The notes: generated by a model from the sequence alone, not told the origin. Shown: positions 6,905-14,384, counted from the stretch's first letter. The stretch is DNA of 18,003 nucleotides from Candidatus Bathyarchaeota archaeon (GCA_023131555.1 JAGLZJ010000006.1:1-18003), one strand, 5' to 3'. Program-made: numbers and translations.

Positions 6905-7870
6905 TCAGCTTTCTTCTGAGACTAGAATTCGACTCAACTCCTTCCTTTCTATGTTTCCTCCGCTTATGATGACAACCACCGTCTTTCCCTCGAAGCTGCC
7001 TGCGTTCTCCATTAAAGCTGCAACGCCGACAGCTCCCGCGCCTTCAACAATCTGCTTTTCCTCGTTCCACAACATGCGAATCGCCTTTCGTATGGTATTC
7101 TCCTTCACCAGAATGATATCGTCGACAAGGTCGCGCACAATCTCGAAAGTTATGGATCCCTTCTCAATTCCTCCAAAAAGTCCATCAGCTATAGATTCCG
7201 ACATCTCTGCCTGCACAATCTTACCTGCCTTCAAGGATTCGTACATGATGGGTGAGGCAACGGATTGCGCCCCTAAGATCGTTATGGCTGGGTCTGCAGC
7301 CTTCATCGCAATACTTACTCCTGAGATTAAGCCTCCACCGCCAACGGGGACGATAATGGTCTCAGTTTCTTTAAGATCCTCAAGAATCTCCAACCCAATT
7401 GTTCCTTGCCCGGCAATTACCGATCCATCATTGTATGGAGAGATGTAGGTCATTTCTTCCTCTCTTGCGAGAGCTATTGCCTTCTGCTCAGCCTCGTCGT
7501 AGATGCCTCCTTCGAGAAGCAACTCTGCATTGTATTTTCTGATTCTGTCGACCTTTATCTTGGGAGTACTTCGGGGAACAACTATCTTTACACGAATCTT
7601 AAGCTGTTCAGCGCTCAAGGCCACTGCTAAGCCATGGTTTCCCGCGGAAGCTGTGATGACTCCACACTCTTTATCCTCCCTCTTCATTTGCTTCAGTCTA
7701 TTGTAAGCCCCTCTGATCTTGAAGGAGTTGGTCACCTGTTGATTCTCAAGTTTTAAGTAGACTTCTCCTCCACAAAGTCTGCTCAGTGAGGTGGAACGTT
7801 TTAGAGGAGTTTTTTTAACCAGCTCTGAAATGGATTCTCTGGCTTGCATTATGTCTTGAAGACTAATCAT
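6905..7870 (-). CDS. ilvA: Threonine ammonia-lyase (threonine dehydratase), PLP-dependent
   Basis: This 321-aa fold-type II PLP enzyme has the Schiff-base lysine K51 in NSFKIRGA, the carboxylate-binding loop SAGNHG (75-80), the phosphate-binding tetraglycine GGGG (177-180) and a C-terminal ISGGN loop. It would convert L-threonine to 2-oxobutyrate and ammonia; serine deamination or racemisation is also possible in this subfamily. The length and the lack of a C-terminal ACT domain match the short, catabolic-type enzymes, so feedback inhibition by isoleucine is not expected. The start is ATG 7870; the upstream GGAAGG is a modest ribosome-binding site. The 2-oxobutyrate could feed the 2-oxoacid oxidoreductase operon nearby or isoleucine synthesis, but neither link is shown by operon structure. 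Confidence 0.92.
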   Translation of the reverse strand: MISLQDIMQARESISELVKKTPLKRSTSLSRLCGGEVYLKLENQQVTNSFKIRGAYNRLKQMKREDKECGVITASAGNHGLAVALSAEQLKIRVKIVVPRSTPKIKVDRIRKYNAELLLEGGIYDEAEQKAIALAREEEMTYISPYNDGSVIAGQGTIGLEILEDLKETETIIVPVGGGGLISGVSIAMKAADPAITILGAQSVASPIMYESLKAGKIVQAEMSESIADGLFGGIEKGSITFEIVRDLVDDIILVKENTIRKAIRMLWNEEKQIVEGAGAVGVAALMENAGSFEGKTVVVIISGGNIERKELSRILVSEES

Positions 7871-8134
7871 CCTTCCACTCGGGTTGTTGGTGGATCTCTT
7901 AAGGAAAAGCTTTGTGCATACGGAGGAGCTTCTATCTTAGCAGGTTGGTGTTTTCTGTTCTCACGTTTTTCAGAATATCCTTTGCAGTGTTGTAGCACTC
8001 GTTGGCGAGTTTTCTTGACGTAGAAGGTAAATTGCTATACATGCGCATTTGCAGATTCTGCAGATGCCCATTGAAGCCATCTTGAGAAAACGTGTTATCC
8101 TTATAGTCGTATTGATAGACACGTTGAAAAGTAT

Positions 8135-8608
8135 CTAAACATGCTCGAAAGTAGGATCTTCTGATATGATGTCGAAGACTATGCCGGCTACTTCTTCGAT
8201 GTATTGGTGGCACTTTTTCTCCCAGGTCTGCTCTTTCGAATACTTGCGCTGTCCTGCCTCAGTTAACAAATCGCATTCCGTGAGTTCTCTGCAGGTTAAG
8301 GTTCCGAATCTTTCCTTGAATCGCTTTGCCAGTTCTTGGGTAAACCAGTACGGGGTGTTGCCCTTAGTTGGCTTATCTCGACCATATCTTACCCCTAGGG
8401 CCATGATACCTCCGCTAAGGGCTCCGCATATTAGCCCCTGTCTTCCCACTCCAGCACCGAATCCAGTCGCTATTCTAGGGATTAACCTGTCTTTGATTCC
8501 CCACCATGCTTTCGCTGCGAGGAGCACTGCTTCTGAACACAGATATCCTTGTACAGCGTAGAGCCTTGCTGATTGCGTGAATTCCTTTCTGGTTTTCGAT
8601 TCTTCCAC
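8135..8608 (-). CDS. C_GCAxxG_C_C family probable redox protein
   Basis: This 157-aa protein has the signature order of the family: C24 in YLCSEAVL, a glycine-rich segment (ATGFGAGVGRQG), C61 in the CGALSGG motif, then C106 and C112 (TCRELTECD) and C133 (KKCHQYIEEV). The family is thought to be redox-active or cofactor-binding through these cysteines, and no reaction is established. There is no signal peptide. The start is probably GTG 8608, after GACGAG; no earlier start is available in frame, and the next candidates would cut the first helix. It is divergent from the YkgJ-type cysteine protein at 8748, with 139 bases between them. The 264 bases downstream, before the threonine dehydratase, hold no gene I can support. 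Confidence 0.85.
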   Translation of the reverse strand: MEESKTRKEFTQSARLYAVQGYLCSEAVLLAAKAWWGIKDRLIPRIATGFGAGVGRQGLICGALSGGIMALGVRYGRDKPTKGNTPYWFTQELAKRFKERFGTLTCRELTECDLLTEAGQRKYSKEQTWEKKCHQYIEEVAGIVFDIISEDPTFEHV

Positions 8609-8747
8609 CTCGTCTTTAGAGCAGGCTATTTCTGCGTATGTGAATAAAAACCTTGATTTCCTTGGAATTGAAGCCTTCTAACGCATGATTTTTAGCTAAG
8701 GACTTCTATGTTCTTGGAGCGTGGCATGCTGGAGCTTCTAGATCAGG

Positions 8748-9245
8748 ATGCGAATAGTACCTTGGACTCAGATTCAGAGTTGGAACTGCGTAAGATGCGG
8801 TCTTTGTTGCAGACACTACGATATTGTTCTGAAGCTCCCTGAGTGGCTGACGATTGTCAAGAGTTTCGGACCTGAGTTCACCTCGCCAAACATGACTAAA
8901 TTCCTTCTGAGAAGAAGACAAGATGGATCCTGCGCATTTCTGCATGGTGCTTCAAACACGTCGGTATGCAGGCTTCAACACATGAAACCAATGGCATGTA
9001 AGTTGTGGCCTTTCAAAGTTCTGGACAGGCCGAAATACGGTGAAGCGGAGAGTTCGATCTACAACTACAGAGGTCACGGACTATTCGTGTATGTGGACAA
9101 GAACTGTACTGGTCTAAGGCTGGGAACACCTACTCCCGAGTTTTCTCATTCAGTTATCCCGGAGTTTGTGGAAATTGCGTTAGGCATACGGCAAAATCAA
9201 TATAAGAGCACGTCACTGCTGGGGCTTCGACTGAGGTCATTTTGA
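8748..9245 (+). CDS. YkgJ/CxxCxxCC family cysteine-cluster protein
   Basis: This 165-aa protein carries the YkgJ-type metal-cluster motif. C14, C17, C20 and C21 lie in WNCVRCGLCCRHY, followed by C62 in DGSCAFL, C74 in CRL and C84 in KPMACKLWPF. The family (Pfam CxxCxxCC, PF03692) is described as zinc- or iron-chelating; its function is mostly unknown. The part after residue 95 is poorly conserved to my eye and ends in a basic tail. The start is ATG 8748, preceded by a weak GATCAGG. It is transcribed away from the C_GCAxxG_C_C gene, so the two cysteine-rich proteins may share a divergent control region. No signal peptide or membrane helix is seen. Confidence 0.85.
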   Translation: MRIVPWTQIQSWNCVRCGLCCRHYDIVLKLPEWLTIVKSFGPEFTSPNMTKFLLRRRQDGSCAFLHGASNTSVCRLQHMKPMACKLWPFKVLDRPKYGEAESSIYNYRGHGLFVYVDKNCTGLRLGTPTPEFSHSVIPEFVEIALGIRQNQYKSTSLLGLRLRSF

Positions 9246-9354
9246 TCTTACGTGCAACTGATTGCCGCTACGAGCATGCATACACAAGTATTAAAAGCAG
9301 GATCCCGCAATTGGTGCGAGACGCCACAAAAAACGTATAATGTGAAAGGTGGTG

Positions 9355-9573
9355 ATGGCTTTGGTCAGAGAGAAACGTGTTGAGGATGAATGCTTTGGAT
9401 TGCCCCGTGGTGGCGCAATCTTTGGCTTATTCATAGGAGTGGTAATAATTCTCTGGGGACTCACTCAGATTCCTGGGTTACTCCCTGAAGACTTTGAGTT
9501 CGGTTGGCTGGTCATAGTCGCTTTCGGGCTATTAATTATCGCAGGAGCCGTGTACAAGCTGGCTCGTAGATGA
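9355..9573 (+). CDS. Small two-helix membrane protein
   Basis: The product is 72 aa from ATG 9355. A charged N-terminal stretch (REKRVEDE) with CFGLPRGGA leads into two hydrophobic helices of about 19-22 residues (IFGLFIGVVIILWGL and WLVIVAFGLLIIAGAVY), joined by an acidic loop and closed by KLARR. Both ends are therefore likely on the cytoplasmic face. Similar CFGLPRGGA two-helix proteins are common in archaea and have no known function. GTG codons at 9349 and 9352 are alternative starts, but AAAGGTGG at 9345-9352 looks more like the ribosome-binding site. A TATA-like TATTAAAAG lies at 9288-9296. The stop overlaps ATG 9570 of the pyrE-like gene by ATGA, implying coupled translation. Confidence 0.75.
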   Translation: MALVREKRVEDECFGLPRGGAIFGLFIGVVIILWGLTQIPGLLPEDFEFGWLVIVAFGLLIIAGAVYKLARR

Positions 9574-10231
9574 TATGCGCGAGAGACGATGACTGCAACG
9601 ATCTTTTACACGACCATTCGGCTGATATTACCCGAGCACTTTATCATTCTGGTAGTTTGAAGTTCGGTAGTTTCAGACTGAAGTCTGGTAACAGAAGCCA
9701 TATTATATTGATCTTTCATGGCTGCTTTCATCTCCGAAAGACTTCTGTTGCGTCAGAGATTTAATAGTCAGCAGTATACGCGAAATTTCAACAAAGGACA
9801 AAATAGCCCAACTGGCCTCTATCGAACTGAAAGGTACACTTATTCTCCCCAGCGTAGCCTGCAAACTGGGTCTGCCATGTGTGGCTGTGCGAAAGGAGCG
9901 GAAGAAATACGGGTTGACTGGAAGAGTGTGTGGAGGAACTGTGGACAAGGGCGAAAGGATCCTGTTCTTCGATGACGTAATTTCAGAGGGAACATCGAAA
10001 CTAGAAGGAATTAAGCCGTTGGAAGAGATGGGTGCATTGATTCGGCACGTAGTTGTAGTTGTGGACCGAGAACATGGAGGTAGAGAAACCCTTGAAAGAC
10101 TAGGCTATAAGGTTCATTCACTGGCAACAATCTCTGAATTAACTACACATCTTCAAAAGTCCAAATCGATTCCAGAAGAGCAAGCAGAGACGGTTCTCAA
10201 ATACGTTGAGAGCGTCAAGAGAAAACGATGA
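9570..10231 (+). pseudogene. pyrE: Orotate phosphoribosyltransferase-like gene split by a -1 frameshift
   Basis: The first part (9570-9698) encodes the PyrE N-terminus, with ALYHSGSLKFGSFRLKSGN. The expected continuation is then found in the next frame from 9698: PYYIDLSWLLSSPK, IELKGTLILPSVACKLGLP, VRKERKKYGLTG, and the PRPP-binding loop ILFFDDVISEGTS near 9958-9996, ending at TGA 10229-10231. A single missing C near 9693-9700 would restore one frame of 220 aa, normal for the family. PyrE transfers ribose-5-phosphate from PRPP to orotate in UMP synthesis. Catalytic lysines and the DDV loop are kept, so the break is recent, an assembly error, or bypassed. If read alone, the second part would start at GTG 9881 and lack the N-terminal substrate loop. 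Start ATG 9570 overlaps the upstream stop. Confidence 0.8.
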
Positions 10232-10353
10232 GTGCCCTGAGTCCAGCCTGTGAGAACCCGGATGAGATTAGTACCCTGAAGGCACCTCAACTCCTATCTT
10301 CCTGCACGCATATCTGACTGCAAGAGCGCTATTCTGATTAGGGGTATGTAAGT

Positions 10354-10833
10354 CTGCAACTAAGGAAAGTCTCAGTCAGAGCGTATTCAACCTCAGATTT
10401 TCCACAAGTCAAGAAGCTGATACTTGATGCTGAGAACTTCGGTGAACCATTCCTGAACACTGAGATTCTGAACATTAAGAAGAACACGACGTTGGGTTTA
10501 GGAGCAGTTTTCGTCGCGGTCTTCAACAACCAGATAATAGGCTATGTCTCCTTAGGTCAAAGAATCCTCGCTTTAATGGTGGATTCCATCATTGTTGACC
10601 GAAGTTATCAACGAAAAGGTGTGGGCAAAAAGCTTATTTCGAAAGCGAAGGAATACGCCCGATGCCACGGTTTCGAGGTTCTGAGAACTGATACTGGAAC
10701 TTTCATGGACTATGCAATCAAATTCTATCTTACATGTGGCTTTGAACCCTGTGGGTACGTTGAACACGACTTCAGCAGAGGCTCAAAACAACTGCACTTC
10801 TTCATCGACCTCGTCAAGAAGACTGAGACATAA
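10354..10833 (+). CDS. GNAT family N-acetyltransferase, non-standard start
   Basis: The acetyl-CoA motif A is clear: VDSIIVDRSYQRKGVGKKL, with Q/RxxGxG. It is followed by a YLTCGFEP segment near the C-terminus typical of GNAT enzymes. The first ATG/GTG/TTG in this frame is TTG 10492, which gives only 113 aa and drops the first strand and helix. The same frame is open and clearly coding upstream to a stop at 10339, and it reads VSVRAYSTSDFPQVKKLIL, a typical GNAT N-terminus. The best available start is CTG 10354, 8 bases after AGGGGT (10340-10345), giving 159 aa. A mutated start codon is the alternative. The acetylated substrate is unknown. It follows the pyrE-like gene by 122 bases and converges with the next gene. 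Confidence 0.78.
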   Translation: MQLRKVSVRAYSTSDFPQVKKLILDAENFGEPFLNTEILNIKKNTTLGLGAVFVAVFNNQIIGYVSLGQRILALMVDSIIVDRSYQRKGVGKKLISKAKEYARCHGFEVLRTDTGTFMDYAIKFYLTCGFEPCGYVEHDFSRGSKQLHFFIDLVKKTET

Positions 10834-10867
10834 TTAATTACCACCAAACATGCACATTACCAAGTTC

Positions 10868-11905
10868 TTATTTTGCTAGTAATCCCTGAGGGGCTTCTGC
10901 ATAAATAATCAAGCTTCCGAATTTTTCGTCAGGCATAAAGATGGTCTTTTCCTCAACTAGAAAATCAATCGCCCATGCATAAGCTATATGAATATACCAG
11001 CACATGAACTCGCCAAAACTATTATTCGTGTATCTGCTAGCTTCTAGGTCATTATAAAATTGAGAAAGCTCCCTTTCTTCCTCCTTGATTTTCAGCAAGA
11101 TCTGATTTGCTGCTTTCTTCACAGTTTCTTTCCAGGCGAGCGAATCCCCCTTGGATAATAATGGCACGTCTAATCCTTCCGCCAGATCTTCTGGTTTCTC
11201 TAGTTCCTGCCTCTTCAATAGCTCAATACATCTTTCTTCCAGTTTTTCTCGCGGAATATTACTCTTGTTCTTAACGATATTCTGTCCAAAGGTTACAAAA
11301 GCCCAGTTTTCCCATGGTAAATCTTCCGAATTTTCCCCATACTTTCCTAGGTGCTCTGGTTGACCATCGATCATGAAAAAATAATATTGAGCATCAGGTC
11401 GTTCAGGGCTTGGACGTTTCGGGGCTGGTCTTAGCAATACTCGATCCTTTACTAATGCTTCGAGCAAGCCAATATCCAAGATTTTAGAACCGATTAATAC
11501 CAACGAAAGATCATTAATCGAATATTCTTTACTAATTTCCAGCTTGAAGAATTCTCTTTTGATTTTTTCCCAGTTTTTCGCTAGTTCATCAGCAATTATC
11601 CTGCCGATTTTCTCGGAGTGCTGAAAGGTTTTTTCCGTTTCTTCTTTATCAACAATTAAAAATGTAGGGTGAAATTTTCCATTTTCCTTCCTCACAAGGT
11701 TAGCATCTATCAATAGAGCCATTTTCTCCGAAAGCTCTTCCTCCGATACATTGAATAATTCTCGAATTTCTGGTAATGAATAGCCATCATGTAGCGCTCT
11801 AAGGGTCAATTTACTAGATGGTTTGAAGTAGTCCCAAGGATTTCCCGAACCTGCCATTGATAGAATGATTCTGTCAGTAGAATAAATTTCGGGCAATTTC
11901 TTCAT
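10868..11905 (-). CDS. Winged-helix N-terminal protein of unknown function
   Basis: This is 345 aa from ATG 11905 (TTG 11911 would add two residues). Residues of about 30-85 read as a winged helix: TLRALHDGYSLPEIRELFNVSEEELSEKM then ANLVRKENGKFHPTFLIVDK, with the wing at GKFHP. The rest is helical and acidic, with a proline/arginine-rich loop (APKRPSPERPDAQYY) in the middle and a tryptophan-rich C-terminal region (MCWYIHIAYAWAIDFL) that looks like a buried helix rather than a membrane anchor. I recognise no enzyme motif. Because the C-terminal domain is large, it may be a ligand-sensing regulator. The gene is monocistronic, convergent with the GNAT gene and divergent from the TRAM gene. Its A+T content is visibly higher than that of the oxidoreductase operon, which may reflect transfer. 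Confidence 0.7.
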   Translation of the reverse strand: MKKLPEIYSTDRIILSMAGSGNPWDYFKPSSKLTLRALHDGYSLPEIRELFNVSEEELSEKMALLIDANLVRKENGKFHPTFLIVDKEETEKTFQHSEKIGRIIADELAKNWEKIKREFFKLEISKEYSINDLSLVLIGSKILDIGLLEALVKDRVLLRPAPKRPSPERPDAQYYFFMIDGQPEHLGKYGENSEDLPWENWAFVTFGQNIVKNKSNIPREKLEERCIELLKRQELEKPEDLAEGLDVPLLSKGDSLAWKETVKKAANQILLKIKEEERELSQFYNDLEASRYTNNSFGEFMCWYIHIAYAWAIDFLVEEKTIFMPDEKFGSLIIYAEAPQGLLAK

Positions 11906-11911
11906 TGTCAA

Positions 11912-12229
11912 CCTATCTTAAATATGATTGTAGTACACACGGAAACTAGATTACATTAGGTAATATTATGTTCTGTCATCCAGCAATGTTCTGCGCGACT
12001 AACCCTCCGAATCAAGGTGTTTCCTCGCGCGTGCCGTGACGACCGTGATTGTTATGCCTAGCGCAGTGAGTCGGCTTTCAAAATTGAGCACACACATCCT
12101 TAATAAGGGAAACCTGTGCAATAAAGGCTGAGCAGTTAGGGGCTTTCCCAAAAGGGTAGAACGGTTACGACGGTTTTACTGTTTTTGTTCTAAAGCGATT
12201 CCGGCTGACAAATCAAATGAGGTGACTGA
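11912..12229. other. Divergent spacer and TRAM-gene leader
   Basis: No gene is supported in these 318 bases. The left part, next to the minus-strand winged-helix gene, holds A/T-rich promoter-like sequence. The centre has short CG-rich motifs (CTGCGCG near 11988, CTCGCGCG near 12023). A TATA-like CCTTAATAAGG lies at 12099-12109. From there to ATG 12230 a leader of about 95 bases could form, with a CCCAAAAGGG mini-hairpin (12148-12157), a repeated ACGGTT and a T-rich run (12174-12190). A structured or regulatory 5' leader is possible, but no known riboswitch was recognised. Confidence 0.4.
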
Positions 12230-12481
12230 ATGTCCTATTCATATATTCAAAGAAAGAAATGGCAAAGTAGTGGACGACCTAGGTTCCATGTAACGGCGCC
12301 GGTTGAAGTTGACAAAGAATATGAAGCTGAGATCGAGGATATGAGCAGAAGAGGCGAAGGAATCGCGAAAATCGAAGGCTTCGTCGTATTTGTGCCGAAC
12401 ACTGAGCAAGGAGAACGCGTCAAGTTTAAAATAACTAGAGTTGGAAACAGATTCGCGATTGGCGAGTTAGCACAAGATTAG
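12230..12481 (+). CDS. Stand-alone TRAM domain RNA-binding protein
   Basis: This 83-aa protein is almost wholly a TRAM domain, a small beta-barrel. After a basic N-terminus (about 1-22) come PVEVDKEYEAEIEDMSRRGE, GIAKIEGFVVFVPNTEQGE and VKFKITRVGNRFAIGEL. The RRGEGIAKIEGFVVFVP core with G..V.F.I is diagnostic. Stand-alone TRAM proteins in archaea bind RNA, and some act as cold-induced RNA chaperones; the role here is inferred from the family. The start is ATG 12230 with GAGGTGA at 12219-12225. A leader of about 100 bases precedes it. It is 58 bases ahead of a small zinc-ribbon gene on the same strand, so the pair may be co-transcribed. Confidence 0.9.
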   Translation: MSYSYIQRKKWQSSGRPRFHVTAPVEVDKEYEAEIEDMSRRGEGIAKIEGFVVFVPNTEQGERVKFKITRVGNRFAIGELAQD

Positions 12482-12539
12482 TCAATATCATGCATGGAAA
12501 CCGTCAGAATTCGATATAACCTGAGAGAGGTGATGTTAC

Positions 12540-12731
12540 ATGTCCCAAAGAAAGACGTTTGAGATCAAATGCAGTGACTGTGGCAAGAATGCCATGGTGC
12601 CTTTCAAGCCTACACCAGGCAAGCCAGCTTACTGTCGTATGTGCTTCTCGAAACGCAGGTCTAAGCAGCGACCACGTGCCAATATTGTAGACCTTCCTTC
12701 TCCTCGTGCAAAAGCATGGGCAAGACGATAA
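12540..12731 (+). CDS. CxxC-x17-CxxC zinc-ribbon protein
   Basis: This is a 63-aa basic protein. C11 and C14 (KCSDCG) and C32 and C35 (YCRMC) form CxxC-x17-CxxC, the signature of a small zinc-ribbon family found in many archaea and some bacteria. MVPFKPTPGKPAYC between them is also typical. The C-terminal half is rich in arginine and lysine (SKRRSKQRPR) and likely contacts RNA or DNA. The start is ATG 12540 with GAGGTGATG at 12526-12534. Its position right after a TRAM gene supports a role in RNA binding or translation, by inference. The 241-base spacer that follows holds no gene; a minus-strand open frame over this gene is its shadow. Confidence 0.88.
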   Translation: MSQRKTFEIKCSDCGKNAMVPFKPTPGKPAYCRMCFSKRRSKQRPRANIVDLPSPRAKAWARR

Positions 12732-12941
12732 CATACGTATTTGCAGAAAGCGCGTGTGCCATGTCTTTACTGCAGTGGCATCGCTTTCATTTCTTCTACA
12801 TGTCTTATGTCCGTGAATAGCCAAGACACTGTCAGGACTATCACCCCTGCTATGGTACATGTATGCATGCGAGTTTGCAGATTTAAGATTTAGACTCGTA
12901 TAAGATCAGAATCCGAAAGCCATAATACCGAAAATTCCCGC

Positions 12942-12951
12942 GCTTATATTC
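12942..12951 (+). promoter_or_regulatory. TATA box giving a probable leaderless transcript
   Basis: TTATATT (12944-12950), preceded by a CG-rich CCCGCGC, is centred about 26 bases before ATG 12973. No Shine-Dalgarno lies before that ATG. In archaea this spacing places transcription start at or next to the start codon, so the downstream mRNA is probably leaderless. Confidence 0.55.
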
Positions 12952-12972
12952 TAACCCAGCTGCCTGAGACTG

Positions 12973-13638
12973 ATGAATGAGCACACACTCCACTCGGAAA
13001 TAAAGGAATGGTATTCCCTTCCAGGGGACGAATTCGAGGTTAAAATAAGCGGCTTCATTGTTGACATCGTCAGAGGCGACCTCCTCATCGAGATACAGAC
13101 CAAGAACTTCTCCGCCATCAAAAAGAAACTGATCAGTCTGATTCGCGAACGTGAAGTTCGGCTGGTTCACCCCATCGCAAGACGAAAGTGGATCGTACTA
13201 GTCACGAAACTAGGTGAAGTAGTCAGGAGAAGAAAGTCTCCACGAATGGGGAGATTCACCGACCTCTTCTGGGAGTTAGTAAGCTTCCCCGATTTAATAA
13301 ATGACCTGAACTTCTCCCTCGAAATCTTGATGGTCGACGTCGAAGAGATCAGATGCAACGACGGGAAAGGAAGCTGGAGGCGGAGAGGGGCAAGCATCAA
13401 AGACAGAAAGCTGCTGAACGTTGAAAGCAGAACGCTCCTCAATCACCCCGGCGACCTTCTTAAATCCATGCCCAACCTCAACGGGCGGTTCACCAATCGA
13501 AGTCTAGCAACACAGATCAACGTGCCAATACATCTAGCTAGGAAGATTACGTACTGCCTCAGAAAGACAAAGGCGTGTAAGGTGGTTGGAAAGAAAGGAA
13601 GAGCATTAGTCTTCGAGACGACCCCTGAAGTGGAATAG
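12973..13638 (+). CDS. Nuclease-like protein with C-terminal HTH
   Basis: In this 221-aa protein, residues 1-70 resemble a PD-(D/E)xK nuclease core. E9 is in the first helix, then a strand FIVDIVRGDLLIEIQTKN contains D31, the paired E40-x-Q42 and K44, followed by a helix (NFSAIKKKLISLI). E-x-Q in place of E-x-K is a known variant, so catalysis is plausible but unproven. The middle is basic (RRRKSPRMGR). The last 60 residues read as a winged helix: RFTNRSLATQINVPIHLAR, then a wing ending KGRALVFE. The conserved opening (WYSLPGDEFEV) suggests an uncharacterised archaeal/bacterial family. ATG 12973 lacks a Shine-Dalgarno and follows a well-placed TATA box. DNA cleavage or repair are both possible roles. 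Confidence 0.7.
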   Translation: MNEHTLHSEIKEWYSLPGDEFEVKISGFIVDIVRGDLLIEIQTKNFSAIKKKLISLIREREVRLVHPIARRKWIVLVTKLGEVVRRRKSPRMGRFTDLFWELVSFPDLINDLNFSLEILMVDVEEIRCNDGKGSWRRRGASIKDRKLLNVESRTLLNHPGDLLKSMPNLNGRFTNRSLATQINVPIHLARKITYCLRKTKACKVVGKKGRALVFETTPEVE

Positions 13639-13708
13639 AAGATTGTGCTTCCTTCCAGTCCCTCAGTAACTAATAAGAACCAAGAGACGAATTCTATGCT
13701 GACGTTGC

Positions 13709-14359
13709 ATGAAGAGAAGACTCTTACTCTTGTTCGTCACGGTTCTGCTGATAGCTGTCTCAGAACTGATTCCGCTTCTTCACGGCGAGATCCATGTTGG
13801 TGTTAAAGAAGGCGACTGGGTAGAATACAGCATAACCCATAGCAAGACCCCTCCGAGTAAGTACGCCACTTGGGCGCGAATAGAGATTCTAAGTGTTCAA
13901 GGGGCGATTGTGTTGCTCGAAGTGAAGCAGAGGATTTCTGATGGAACACAGGAAACTGACAGAGAAACCGTGAATCTCGAGACAGGTCAGTTAGGAGAAG
14001 GCTTCTTGATCCCGGCAAACTTGAGTGCTGGGGATACCTTCTTGGAAGCACACGAAGACGAATTGATAATCGGTGGAGTTCAGGAGCTCATATATGCAGG
14101 AGAAAATCGAACCATTGTATACACCACTACCATCGCAGGAATATGGTGGGATAGAGCCACTGGAATCCTGCTCGAAGCGAGATATTCACAGATGGAATAC
14201 TCGACGGTGATTAAGGCAGACCGTACGAGTCTTTGGGGGACTGGTTTATTTGTCAATCTTGATCCGATTCTTCTCTACATCCTGATACTTGTGGCGCTGC
14301 TGGTAGTTGCGGCTTTAGCCATCTTTTTCATCTTCAGAAGAAGGAGAACCGCCACGTAA
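13709..14359 (+). CDS. Secreted, membrane-anchored protein of unknown function
   Basis: This 216-aa protein has a clear topology. A signal peptide (KRR then LLLLFVTVLLIAVSELIPL, residues 2-26) is followed by an extracellular beta-rich domain (about 27-185). The domain opens with VKEGDWVEYSI, a motif common in archaeal surface beta-sandwich domains, and has WWDRATGILLEARYS near residue 150. A C-terminal helix (ILILVALLVVAALAIFFIF) is followed by RRRR as a stop-transfer anchor. It thus sits outside the cell on the membrane, perhaps as a ligand-binding or envelope protein. No catalytic residues are apparent. The start is ATG 13709, without a good ribosome-binding site. It follows the nuclease-like gene by 70 bases and converges with the methyltransferase. 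Confidence 0.8.
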   Translation: MKRRLLLLFVTVLLIAVSELIPLLHGEIHVGVKEGDWVEYSITHSKTPPSKYATWARIEILSVQGAIVLLEVKQRISDGTQETDRETVNLETGQLGEGFLIPANLSAGDTFLEAHEDELIIGGVQELIYAGENRTIVYTTTIAGIWWDRATGILLEARYSQMEYSTVIKADRTSLWGTGLFVNLDPILLYILILVALLVVAALAIFFIFRRRRTAT

Positions 14360-14384
14360 CCTCACCGCTAGCTTCTCTGAGCAT

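Noticed and set aside
6897..6918. C/D-box small RNA (ATGATGA ... CTGA)
   Set aside because: Only one C-like and one D-like box are present, 11 bases apart, overlapping the end of a coding gene; no second box pair or terminal stem.
7932..8213. 93-codon minus-strand frame between the threonine dehydratase and C_GCAxxG genes
   Set aside because: Its first third lies over the real C_GCAxxG gene in another frame, it has no ribosome-binding site, and the rest matches nothing. A helix-like tail is not enough.
12504..12860. 118-codon minus-strand frame
   Set aside because: It is the antisense shadow of the clear zinc-ribbon gene, with a low-complexity cysteine/arginine composition.
12973..14359. 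Defence island built from the nuclease-like and membrane proteins
   Set aside because: No methylase, toxin-antitoxin, ATPase, reverse transcriptase or other defence marker adjoins, and neighbours are housekeeping-type genes.
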